Positions 51,533 to 58,395 of a stretch of 58,395 bases of DNA are shown here, piece by piece (the stretch's first letter is position 1; each line of letters begins with the position of its first letter). Source of the DNA: Bacteroidota bacterium (lineage in GTDB: Bacteria; Bacteroidota; Bacteroidia; CAIKAF01); assembly GCA_023432985.1 (NCBI GenBank), contig JAEZEQ010000041.1, forward strand, positions 1 through 58,395, written 5' to 3'. Below the pieces are notes generated by a model. That model was not told the origin of the DNA. It ran no database searches and saw nothing but the letters and a program-made list of their open reading frames with translations. The position numbers and the translations under genes were made by a program.

Positions 51533-52279
51533 ATGTTTCGTCATAAAGGAAAAAATCGCACCCTGAAACATAATTTGAGTATAGCCTCCTTGCTCTCTTT
51601 TGTAGCAGGATTGGTAAACGTAGCCGGCTTCATGGCCGTACAGCAACTCACAACCAATGTTACCGGACATTTCGCCTTTTTAATCGATGAAGTATTCCAA
51701 CTCGAATTCAAAAAAGCATTGACCTTTTTCTTCTATATCTTTTTCTTCTTTTTCGGCTCCTTCACTTCAAATTTTATAATTGAATTCTATTCCCGAAAAT
51801 ATAAATCTTCACCCTTTATAATTCCCATTTTCCTCGAAATTTGTATACTAATCGGCATGGCCTTGTTCGGACTTATGTTGATTGAATATGATGCCAATTT
51901 ACTTGCCTATGCATTGCTCTTTGCCATGGGTATGCAAAACTCTCTGGTTACCACAATCTCTAATTCAATCGTACGCACAACGCATTTGACCGGACTCTTC
52001 ACTGACCTCGGCATAGAAATGTCGCAATGGTTCTTTTATAAAAAAGAACAACAACGCAAACAATTAAAATCCTCCATTCGCTTAAGATTAACCATCATCA
52101 ATTTCTTTTTTTTAGGAGGCATTATCGGGGGAATTTTCTACACATACCTCCAATTGCATATTCTACTCATTGCAGCATTTATACTGCTTGCCGCACTCAT
52201 ATACGACACGATCAAATTAAAATTGATTTCCCTAAAACGCAGCCTAAGAAAAATCGATTCCCCACTCCCTCCAAAATGA
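51533..52279 (+). CDS. DUF1275 (YoaK-like) membrane protein
   Basis: A 248-aa integral membrane protein with about six helices. Diagnostic pieces: LLSFVAGLVNVAGFMAVQQLTTNVTGHFAFL at the N-terminus, YALLFAMGMQNSLVTTISNSIVRTTHLTGLFTDLG in the middle. The DUF1275 family has no established substrate. It is 60 nt after arsC and could be an end gene of that operon or a separate unit with the TRIC-like gene 30 nt downstream. Confidence 0.88.
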   Translation: MFRHKGKNRTLKHNLSIASLLSFVAGLVNVAGFMAVQQLTTNVTGHFAFLIDEVFQLEFKKALTFFFYIFFFFFGSFTSNFIIEFYSRKYKSSPFIIPIFLEICILIGMALFGLMLIEYDANLLAYALLFAMGMQNSLVTTISNSIVRTTHLTGLFTDLGIEMSQWFFYKKEQQRKQLKSSIRLRLTIINFFFLGGIIGGIFYTYLQLHILLIAAFILLAALIYDTIKLKLISLKRSLRKIDSPLPPK

Positions 52280-52308
52280 TTATATTCGGACTAAATTAGA
52301 CAACAAAT

Positions 52309-52926
52309 ATGTCTCCGGATTTTACTTTTATATTGGATTTACTCGGCACTTTTGCTTTCGCCATTAGTGGTATCCGAATTGCCGCAGGAAAACAAATCGA
52401 CTGGTTTGGTGCCTATATTATCGGTTTGGCAACAGCCATAGGTGGAGGAACCATACGAGATTTATTGCTTGACCATACCCCTTTTTGGATGTTGGATTCT
52501 AAATATTTTCTTACAACCGCCTTTGCACTATTGGCCACTATTCTTTTTAAGGAAAAAATCTTACGCAAAAATTATACCCTCTTCCTCTTCGATAGCATTG
52601 GTCTTGGATTGTTTACTATTGTTGGCATCACCAAAAGTTTGGATGCCGGATTCCCGTTTTGGGTCTGTATTCTGATGGGCACAATCACCGGATCTGCCGG
52701 CGGTGTGATACGCGATATACTGCTCAATGAGGTACCCCTTCTGCTGCGTAAAGATATTTATGCTTTAGCAAGTGTGGTGGGCGGACTTGTATTTTTTGCA
52801 TTGCGCTATTTCGACTTGCTTACAGAAATATCGGAAATTATCGCCGCTCTTTCTGTCATTTTCATTCGCCTTATCGCCGTTAAATACCATATACAACTCC
52901 CCCGTTTAAAACCCATTCAACATTAA
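52309..52926 (+). CDS. TRIC-type cation channel (YicG/UPF0126)
   Basis: Trimeric intracellular-cation-channel-like membrane protein, 205 aa with seven helices in two repeats. Repeat one: TFAFAISGIRIAAGKQIDWFGAYIIGLATAIGGGTIRDLLL; repeat two: GITKSLDAGFPFWVCILMGTITGSAGGVIRDILL. The GG(x)xRD motif in each repeat is the family signature. Prokaryotic members conduct small cations. It is located 30 nt after the DUF1275 gene. Confidence 0.92.
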   Translation: MSPDFTFILDLLGTFAFAISGIRIAAGKQIDWFGAYIIGLATAIGGGTIRDLLLDHTPFWMLDSKYFLTTAFALLATILFKEKILRKNYTLFLFDSIGLGLFTIVGITKSLDAGFPFWVCILMGTITGSAGGVIRDILLNEVPLLLRKDIYALASVVGGLVFFALRYFDLLTEISEIIAALSVIFIRLIAVKYHIQLPRLKPIQH

Positions 52927-53020
52927 AAATAACAGGAACTCTTTTGAAATGAGTCCCCCTTTTTTCCTAAATTCGTTAGCCCTTTTCACCCATAAAAAAT
53001 GTAAATTATACCAAGGAAAA

Positions 53021-53581
53021 ATGAAGCTATTTATTAAAAATATGGTCTGCGACCGATGTGTTTTGGTGCTGCAACAAACCTTGGAAGACATGAATATTCC
53101 CGCTTTATCGGTGGCCTTGGGTGAAGTGGAATTAAAGGAAGAACTTCAGGATGACACTAAAAACGCATTGCAGGAAAAATTAAACCAATTGGGCTTCGAA
53201 TTAATAAATGATAAAAAAAGCCGCACCATTGAAAAAATAAAATCTCTGATTATTGACCTGGTTCACAATAAATACGGCGCATTAGACAGCAATCTATCCA
53301 CTTATTTGAGCGATAAAATGCATCAGGATTATTCGGCATTGTCGAACTTATTTTCGGAAGTGGAAAATAGCACAATTGAGAAATATTATATTGCCCAGAA
53401 AATTGAAAAAGTAAAAGAACTCCTTGTCTACGACGAAAAGAGCATCAGCGAAATTGCCGATATCATGCATTATTCCAGTCCCGCCTACCTCAGTAGCCAA
53501 TTCAAAAAAATAACCGGGTTTAGTCCGGCTCATTTCAAGAAAATAAAAGAAAACAAAAGGAAAGCAATAGACCGGCTATAA
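53021..53581 (+). CDS. HMA-domain AraC-type regulator, copper export module
   Basis: A 186-aa regulator fusing an N-terminal heavy-metal-binding-like domain (MKLFIKNMVCDRCVLVLQQTL, metal-site C10 and C13) to a C-terminal AraC-type HTH (SISEIADIMHYSSPAYLSSQFKKITGFSPAHFKK). The start is the ATG at 53021; the frame is open upstream but adds no domain. It sits 84 nt before copA, so metal-dependent activation of the copper ATPase is the natural hypothesis. I recall this regulator type next to copA in other Bacteroidota. Confidence 0.85.
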   Translation: MKLFIKNMVCDRCVLVLQQTLEDMNIPALSVALGEVELKEELQDDTKNALQEKLNQLGFELINDKKSRTIEKIKSLIIDLVHNKYGALDSNLSTYLSDKMHQDYSALSNLFSEVENSTIEKYYIAQKIEKVKELLVYDEKSISEIADIMHYSSPAYLSSQFKKITGFSPAHFKKIKENKRKAIDRL

Positions 53582-53664
53582 AACCCATAAAACAAATCCA
53601 TAATTTCATAAGTCTCATTTGCGCTTTTATGGCGACCTTTGTAGAAATCAAAAGTTAATACACC

Positions 53665-56082
53665 ATGGCAAATGAGCAAAGCTATACAGAAGTATTTCTT
53701 CCCCTAGAAGGTGTCGACAGCGAGCATTGTGCATTGATTGTCGACAAAGCCCTGGAAAATATCGCCGGCATCGAACAACATAAAGTGGAGCTGAATAATC
53801 AGCGTGCCGTTCTGCATATAAGCGACAAAAGCATATTGACCCAAGCCATAAAACGCATTGAAGATTTGGGCTATACTGTGCCTCGTATAAAAACCTATTT
53901 TCCCGTTACGGGTATGTCCTGCGCCTCCTGTGCAGGAAGTGTAGAGCATACAGCACAAGACATTGAAGGGGTGGTAGAAGCCTCTGTAAACTTTGCCAAT
54001 GGTAATCTGTATATTACCTATTTCCCGCAGATTACAAAACCTTCACTTATTCAAAAAAGAATTCAAAATGCCGGTTATGATATTTTAATCGAAAAGGAAG
54101 ATAAGGAAGACGATGCGCTGCAAAAAAGAGAAGAGAAAAAATATGGCGCACTAAAAAGAAAAACCATTTGGGCCATAATCCTATCAACCCCCGTGGCGAT
54201 TATAGGCATGTTTTTTATGCATATGCCTTATGCAAATGAAATTATGTGGCTATTAAGTACACCCGTTGTATGGGTTTTAGGCAAAAACTTCTTTATAAAT
54301 GCCTGGAAACAAGCCAAACACCGAAGCTCAAATATGGACACCCTTGTAGCCCTCAGTACGGGTATAGCCTATTTTTTCAGTGTTTTTAATATGGCATTCG
54401 AAAAACAATTACTAGCGTTGGGACTCGAAGCACATGTCTATTTCGAAGCAGCAGCAGTCATAATTGCTTTCATACTTTTGGGCAAATTACTCGAAGAAAA
54501 GGCAAAAGCAAATACATCCGCAGCCATTAAAAAACTAATGGGTTTACAACCCAAAGAGGTATGGGTAATCGATGAATCCGGTAATGAAATATTAAAATCT
54601 ATAGAAACCTTAATGCCCGGCGATATAGTCCTGGTCAGACCCGGGGAGCGCATCGCAGTGGACGGTGAACTGATTTCCGGATCTTCGTATATAGATGAAA
54701 GTATGCTCACCGGCGAATCCATGCCTATACTAAAAACAATTTCCGATAAAGTATATGCCGGAACTTTAAATCAAAAAGGAAGTTTTCAATTTAAGGCCGA
54801 AAAATTAGGCTCCGACACCCTCCTTGCTCAAATCATTAAAACCGTTCAGGATGCCCAGGGAAGTAAAGCTCCGGCGCAAAAGCTGGTCGACAAAATTGCC
54901 GGAATTTTCGTGCCATTGGTAATCCTTACAGCCATACTCACTTTTATAGCTTGGTTTATTTTTGGCGGAGATAATGGCTGGATACAAGGCTTAATAGCGG
55001 CCGTAACTGTGCTGGTCATCGCATGTCCTTGCGCATTGGGATTGGCAACACCCACAGCCATAATGGTGGGCATAGGCAAAGGGGCTGAAATGGGTATACT
55101 CATTAAAGATGCCGAAAGCCTCGAAACAGCTAAGAAAATTGATGCGATTATTCTCGATAAAACAGGAACTATTACCGAAGGAAAACCTCAGGTGCTGGAT
55201 GAAATATGGAACGCAGATGATGAATATACGAAAAACATTCTGTGCAATATGGAAAAAAAATCCGAACACCCATTGGCCGAAGCCATCGTGCAACACTTAC
55301 CCAAGGCCGAAAATATGAACTTTTCTCACTTCGAAAGCATTACAGGAAAAGGAATTATTGCCGTCTATGCAGATAAAAAATACCTGGCCGGAAACGCAAA
55401 ATTGATGCGCGAAAACGGGATTTCTATTCCACCCGAATGGGAATTAAAAGCTGAAGAGTGGGCTGATAAAGGGCGCACTATTATCTGGTTTGCGGACTCC
55501 AATTCAATGCTATGTGGAATGGCAATTGCCGATAAAATAAAAGATACGGCGCATGCAGCTATACAAGAAATGCAACAATTGGGACTGGAAGTATATATGC
55601 TCACCGGCGATAATGAAGCCAGTGCAAAAAGCATTGCAAAAGAAATAGGCATTACACACTTTAAAGCCGAATTCTTACCTCAGGATAAAGCCGATTTTCT
55701 ACAAGCTCTGCAAAAAGAAGGAAAGACGGTTGCCATGGTGGGAGACGGCATCAACGACAGTACGGCCCTCGCTTTAGCCGATGTAAGTATAGCCATGGGA
55801 AAAGGCAGTGATATAGCCATGGAAGTGGCCAAAATGACCATAATCTCTTCTGATTTATTGAAAATACCTCAAGCCATACGCCTGTCTAAACATACAACGC
55901 AAACCATAAATCAAAATCTTTTCTGGGCATTTATTTATAATATAATCGGAATCCCAATTGCGGCAGGACTCTTATATCCCATAAACGGATTCCTACTGAA
56001 CCCGATGATTGCCGGTGCTGCCATGGCTCTAAGTAGCGTGAGTGTGGTCGGCAATAGCCTGCGTTTGAAATGGAAAAATTAA
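53665..56082 (+). CDS. copA: Copper-exporting P1B-type ATPase (CopA)
   Basis: Cu+-translocating ATPase, 805 aa. Two N-terminal HMA domains: the first has GVDSEHC (G16-C22), where a serine at position 19 replaces the first copper cysteine; the second has the intact GMSCASC (C86, C89). Then eight membrane helices with the ion-binding CPC (C454, P455, C456), the phosphorylation DKTGT (D498), SEHP (H535, P536) and the hinge GDGINDSTALALADV. All catalytic features are intact, so export to the periplasm is likely. The HMA chaperone gene overlaps in the same region downstream. Confidence 0.95.
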   Translation: MANEQSYTEVFLPLEGVDSEHCALIVDKALENIAGIEQHKVELNNQRAVLHISDKSILTQAIKRIEDLGYTVPRIKTYFPVTGMSCASCAGSVEHTAQDIEGVVEASVNFANGNLYITYFPQITKPSLIQKRIQNAGYDILIEKEDKEDDALQKREEKKYGALKRKTIWAIILSTPVAIIGMFFMHMPYANEIMWLLSTPVVWVLGKNFFINAWKQAKHRSSNMDTLVALSTGIAYFFSVFNMAFEKQLLALGLEAHVYFEAAAVIIAFILLGKLLEEKAKANTSAAIKKLMGLQPKEVWVIDESGNEILKSIETLMPGDIVLVRPGERIAVDGELISGSSYIDESMLTGESMPILKTISDKVYAGTLNQKGSFQFKAEKLGSDTLLAQIIKTVQDAQGSKAPAQKLVDKIAGIFVPLVILTAILTFIAWFIFGGDNGWIQGLIAAVTVLVIACPCALGLATPTAIMVGIGKGAEMGILIKDAESLETAKKIDAIILDKTGTITEGKPQVLDEIWNADDEYTKNILCNMEKKSEHPLAEAIVQHLPKAENMNFSHFESITGKGIIAVYADKKYLAGNAKLMRENGISIPPEWELKAEEWADKGRTIIWFADSNSMLCGMAIADKIKDTAHAAIQEMQQLGLEVYMLTGDNEASAKSIAKEIGITHFKAEFLPQDKADFLQALQKEGKTVAMVGDGINDSTALALADVSIAMGKGSDIAMEVAKMTIISSDLLKIPQAIRLSKHTTQTINQNLFWAFIYNIIGIPIAAGLLYPINGFLLNPMIAGAAMALSSVSVVGNSLRLKWKN

Positions 56083-56096
56083 ATATAGAATACAAT

Positions 56097-56315
56097 ATGG
56101 AAAGTAAAACAATGAAATTCAAAACCAATATCAACTGCCAGGGTTGTGTATCGGGCGTAAAACCCCATCTCGATGCGGCGGACGGCATTTCGCAATGGTC
56201 TGTAGACACGAGTAATGCCGATAAAATCCTAAGCGTAGAATCGGAAAATATGACTCCGCAAGAAATAGAAAATCTGGTAAAAAAAGCAGGTTTTCAAGCT
56301 GAATTTTTATCCTAA
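56097..56315 (+). CDS. Heavy-metal-associated (HMA) chaperone
   Basis: A 72-aa single HMA domain, INCQGCVSGVKPHLDAADGI with C14 and C17, of the CopZ/Atx1 type. The ATG at 56097 is preferred (15 nt after the copA stop); an earlier frame start at 56070 overlaps copA. It likely hands Cu+ to CopA. The residues between the cysteines (QG) differ from typical copper chaperone MxCxxC surroundings, so other soft metals cannot be excluded. Confidence 0.85.
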   Translation: MESKTMKFKTNINCQGCVSGVKPHLDAADGISQWSVDTSNADKILSVESENMTPQEIENLVKKAGFQAEFLS

Positions 56316-56362
56316 TCTATATCCCCATTTTTTCCGACCTTTGTGCGAAATTTTAGGATAGC

Positions 56363-56689
56363 GTGAATTGGATTATTTTAATTATAGCCGGACTATTCGA
56401 AGTGGCATTTGCGTTTTGCCTTGGTAAAGCAAAGGAAAGCAGCGGTACTGAAATGTATCTTTGGTATGCAGGCTTTTTGCTTGCTTTGGCTGTCAGTATG
56501 TTTCTCCTTGTCAAAGCTACTCAAACTTTACCCATAGGAACCGCTTATGGGGTGTGGACTGGTATAGGTGCAGTGGGTACGGTATTGGTCGGCATTTTTT
56601 TCTTCAAGGAACCGGCAACTTTTCTTCGACTTTTTTTTATAGCTACGCTCATTGGATCCATAGTCGGGTTAAAAATGGTATCGAATTGA
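56363..56689 (+). CDS. SMR transporter, SugE/Gdx type
   Basis: Small multidrug resistance protein, 108 aa, four helices, starting at a GTG codon. The essential glutamate is in helix 1: WIILIIAGLFEVAFAFCLGKA. The loop and helix TLPIGTAYGVWTGIGAVGTVLVGIFFFKEP matches SugE/Gdx guanidinium exporters better than EmrE. Upstream sequence is too short (47 nt) for a guanidine riboswitch. The next gene starts one base after its stop. Confidence 0.9.
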   Translation: MNWIILIIAGLFEVAFAFCLGKAKESSGTEMYLWYAGFLLALAVSMFLLVKATQTLPIGTAYGVWTGIGAVGTVLVGIFFFKEPATFLRLFFIATLIGSIVGLKMVSN

Positions 56690-56690
56690 A

Positions 56691-57260
56691 ATGGAAAATT
56701 CGAATAGCCTTTTCGACCAAAATTTTGCTATGCTCAGTCCGAACGAGCGACTGACCCTACAATCCTATTTCAAAACAGAGACCCTTCAGAAGAATGAATT
56801 CTTTACACAGGCCGACCGGGTTTGCAATCGCTTCAGCATCATTAAATCGGGCATTTTGCGCATTTATGCACTGCACGATGGAAAAGAAATAACCCAATGG
56901 ATAGCCGGAGAAAATCATATCATAACCGAAGTAATGGGCTTCTTTTTTGACCGACCTAACCGCTTCCATATCCAAGCATTTACGGAGGTGGAATTGCTGA
57001 CTTTGCATAAAAAGGATTATCATAAAGTCTGCATGGATTTTCCGCAATGGAACAGCTTCGAAAAGGAACTTATCGCTTCTTGTATAGCCACAATGGAACA
57101 GCGCATTTTTTCGCATTTATCCCTAAGCGCAGAAGAGAGATACCAACTCTATTATGAAAAAAACAAAAACCTTTTCAATCAAGTTCCCCTTCAATATATC
57201 GCCTCTTTACTGGGCATGTCACCCGAAACCTTGAGTCGCATTCGAAATAAAGTGCAATGA
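56691..57260 (+). CDS. Crp/Fnr-family transcriptional regulator
   Basis: A 189-aa regulator with a cyclic-nucleotide-binding-type fold: FTQADRVCNRFSIIKSGILRIY, the central EITQWIAGENHIITE loop and the coiled dimer helix. The C-terminal HTH is QVPLQYIASLLGMSPETLSRIR. No cysteine set of the Fnr [4Fe-4S] type is visible, so the signal is not directly O2 through a cluster. It is coupled to the SMR gene. A perfect TTGAT-N4-ATCAA site lies five bases after its stop, in the promoter of the DUF4260 gene. Confidence 0.9.
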   Translation: MENSNSLFDQNFAMLSPNERLTLQSYFKTETLQKNEFFTQADRVCNRFSIIKSGILRIYALHDGKEITQWIAGENHIITEVMGFFFDRPNRFHIQAFTEVELLTLHKKDYHKVCMDFPQWNSFEKELIASCIATMEQRIFSHLSLSAEERYQLYYEKNKNLFNQVPLQYIASLLGMSPETLSRIRNKVQ

Positions 57261-57264
57261 TTTC

Positions 57265-57278
57265 TTGATGTAAATCAA
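57265..57278 (+). promoter_or_regulatory. Perfect FNR-type box
   Basis: TTGATGTAAATCAA equals the FNR/Crp-family consensus TTGAT-N4-ATCAA. Its centre (57271.5) lies about 43 nt upstream of the start expected from the GACCTTTG -7-like box at 57301-57308, the class II activation position. The Crp/Fnr regulator encoded just upstream is the obvious candidate ligand. Confidence 0.7.
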
Positions 57279-57300
57279 CCCCATTCCCAAAAATCAGCCT

Positions 57301-57308
57301 GACCTTTG
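57301..57308 (+). promoter_or_regulatory. Promoter -7-like box of the DUF4260 gene
   Basis: GACCTTTG deviates from TAnnTTTG at the first two bases, compatible with activator dependence. The same GACCTTTGTG-type word occurs before copA (about 53633) and the SMR gene (about 56337). Confidence 0.4.
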
Positions 57309-57332
57309 TGCCATAATTTTAATAAAAAAATC

Positions 57333-57713
57333 ATGACACAATCCATGCAAAACACGTTGAAATGGGAAGAATTCGGACATTTTATTCTATCTATTTTCTT
57401 ATTTAGCCGACTCGATTTTTCCTGGTGGATTTATCCTGCGCTGCTTTTTCTTCCGGATATTTCCATCCTGGCTTATCTTATTTCTCGCCGTATAGGTGCT
57501 ATTGTCTACAATCTTTTTCATCATAAATTGCCGGCCATCTTGCTTTTCGCCGTAGGTTCCTATTTGCAATGGCCCATATGGACCTTATTCGGAATCATAT
57601 TCTTCGGTCATTCGTCCATGGATCGTATATTGGGCTACGGACTCAAATATGCCGATGATTTCAGGCATACTCATTTGGGATGGATAGGAAAAAAACGGAC
57701 TAATGTAACATAG
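57333..57713 (+). CDS. DUF4260 membrane protein
   Basis: A 126-aa protein with about three to four hydrophobic segments: EEFGHFILSIFLFSRL, WWIYPALLFLPDISILAYLI, LPAILLFAVGSYL, and the conserved end FFGHSSMDRILGYGLKYADDFRHTHLGWIGK, which is the DUF4260 signature. The function is unknown. It is probably controlled by the FNR-type box upstream. The ATG at 57333 is preferred over an earlier frame start at 57306 that overlaps the promoter. Confidence 0.88.
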   Translation: MTQSMQNTLKWEEFGHFILSIFLFSRLDFSWWIYPALLFLPDISILAYLISRRIGAIVYNLFHHKLPAILLFAVGSYLQWPIWTLFGIIFFGHSSMDRILGYGLKYADDFRHTHLGWIGKKRTNVT

Positions 57714-57719
57714 GTTACA
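57704..57719 (+). promoter_or_regulatory. Near-palindrome and hairpin upstream of the Kelch-like gene
   Basis: TGTAACAT/AGGTTACA (57704-57719) is a near-perfect 16-bp palindrome (7 of 8 pairs) overlapping the DUF4260 stop. ACAAGTTT and AAACTTGT (57722-57729, 57742-57749) follow as a perfect 8-bp hairpin before the next start. It could be a regulator site, a weak terminator, or both. Confidence 0.35.
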
Positions 57720-57765
57720 AAACAAGTTTTCTAAAAACCCTAAACTTGTGGATTAAATCTCTATC

Positions 57766-58395
57766 ATGAAAAAAATATGGACTCTTGGTTTCGGTTTGTT
57801 GAGCACTTTACTCATTGCACAAACTAACCCCTTCGACATTTATATTGAACCAATTCAAGTACCCGGCCTGGGGGGCTTGCAAAGTTATGCTTTCGGACAG
57901 CATGATGGGAAATGGTTGCTGGTGGGGGGTCGAACCGACGGTCTGCACCGCAGACAGCCTTGGGCAGCCTTCGATGTGGCGGGAAATAATAATCAGTTTA
58001 TCGTAGTCGATCCGCAGAGCTTACAAAAATGGTCTGCTCCTATTACGTCTTTACCTGTAGCCATGCAAGAACAATTGAGTTCGACCAATATGTCATTCTA
58101 TCAGACCGGTCCATACTTGTACTTGGTTGGAGGCTATGGATACAATGCTTCGAGCAATAGCAAAATCACATTCGAAAACTTGAGTGCCATTGATGTGCCG
58201 GCCGCCATTCAAGCTGTTATAAACGGCAGCACCCTTGCACCTCATGTGCGTCAAATCAGCGACCCGGAATTTGCGGTAGCAGGCGGACATTTAAAAAAGA
58301 TCAATCATACTTACTATTTGGTTGGAGGCAATCGCTTCGACGGAGATTACAACCCTATGGGCAATCCGACTTACGTACAAACCTATACAGATGCC
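57766..58395 (+). CDS. Secreted Kelch-like beta-propeller protein, 3' end cut by the window
   Basis: The reading frame is open from the ATG at 57766 to the window end (210 codons, partial). A signal peptide (IWTLGFGLLSTLLIAQ) is followed by beta-propeller blades with Kelch-type glycine pairs: WLLVGGRTDG, YLYLVGGYGYN, TYYLVGGNRFDG. Such proteins are often outer-surface or type IX-secreted in Bacteroidota, but the C-terminal sorting domain lies beyond the window. The function is unknown. Confidence 0.8.
   Translation, partial: MKKIWTLGFGLLSTLLIAQTNPFDIYIEPIQVPGLGGLQSYAFGQHDGKWLLVGGRTDGLHRRQPWAAFDVAGNNNQFIVVDPQSLQKWSAPITSLPVAMQEQLSSTNMSFYQTGPYLYLVGGYGYNASSNSKITFENLSAIDVPAAIQAVINGSTLAPHVRQISDPEFAVAGGHLKKINHTYYLVGGNRFDGDYNPMGNPTYVQTYTDA

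Noticed and set aside
53730..53742. TTGTCGACAA as a third Rrf2 operator
   Set aside because: The half-sites are fused without the 2-nt centre, the outer bases do not match, and it lies within copA coding sequence.
56316..56362. Guanidine riboswitch before the SMR gene
   Set aside because: Only 47 nt separate the genes, too short for known guanidine riboswitch classes, and no matching core is visible.

Overview
The window looks like a chromosomal segment of a member of the Bacteroidota. The evidence is the TAnnTTTG-type -7 promoter boxes (several with a TTG or TTTG element 19 nt upstream), the gene families typical of the phylum (DUF6428, DUF6970-like, CcoN/CcoO-like oxidase, TPR-histidine kinase, OprC-like TonB receptor), weak Shine-Dalgarno sites and an AT-leaning composition. 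Every intact gene I support is on the + strand; the only minus-strand item is a decayed transposase. No rRNA, tRNA or CRISPR array was seen.

Region 1 (1-11.4 kb): a compact defence operon. It is a type I restriction-modification system in the order hsdM, RhuM/PLD-like gene, hsdS, DUF262-DUF1524 (GmrSD-like) gene, hsdR, YgjP-like metallopeptidase.

Region 2 (11.3-17.3 kb): an accessory stretch of small unrelated genes (GNAT acetyltransferase, DUF4177, DUF1003, MmcQ/YjbR, a hypothetical, a VIT1/CCC1 transporter) with long gaps. The gaps hold long imperfect palindromes with AACGTT-type ends, which resemble integron attC-like cassette boundaries and also flank the restriction operon, plus a deleted IS1182-like relic.

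Region 3 (17.3-31.4 kb): bestrophin, an unrecognised 592-aa cysteine-bearing protein, an AraC regulator, SDR, pirin, a YgiD-type dioxygenase, and a TetR-led RND efflux operon (tetR, lipoprotein, cupin, outer-membrane factor, membrane-fusion protein, RND pump).

Region 4 (31.5-41.9 kb): respiration and NO/O2 handling. An Rrf2 regulator with an FeS-type cysteine triad is translationally coupled to a divergent cbb3-type oxidase subunit I, followed by a diheme CcoO-like protein, three small proteins and a truncated haemoglobin. A hemerythrin-like protein, a CxxC protein, DUF2024, a MarR-like regulator with four C-terminal cysteines, YggS, an MFS transporter, RluF and a cytochrome b561-like protein come next. 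Palindromic operator candidates sit at several promoters.

Region 5 (41.9-48.9 kb): an apparent copper-uptake operon (small CxxxC protein, Met/His-rich lipoprotein, OprC/NosA-like TonB receptor), then two Cys-rich lipoproteins flanking a TPR-histidine kinase and a NarL-type response regulator.

Region 6 (49.2-58.4 kb): an arsenic operon (arsR, DUF6428, acr3, arsC), DUF1275 and TRIC-type membrane proteins, a copper-export module (HMA-AraC regulator, CopA ATPase, HMA chaperone), an SMR transporter, a Crp/Fnr regulator with a perfect FNR-type box just downstream, a DUF4260 protein, and the start of a Kelch-like secreted protein cut by the window end. The copper import, CuB-oxidase and copper export genes suggest a metal-homeostasis and respiratory neighbourhood. 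That link is inference from gene order.
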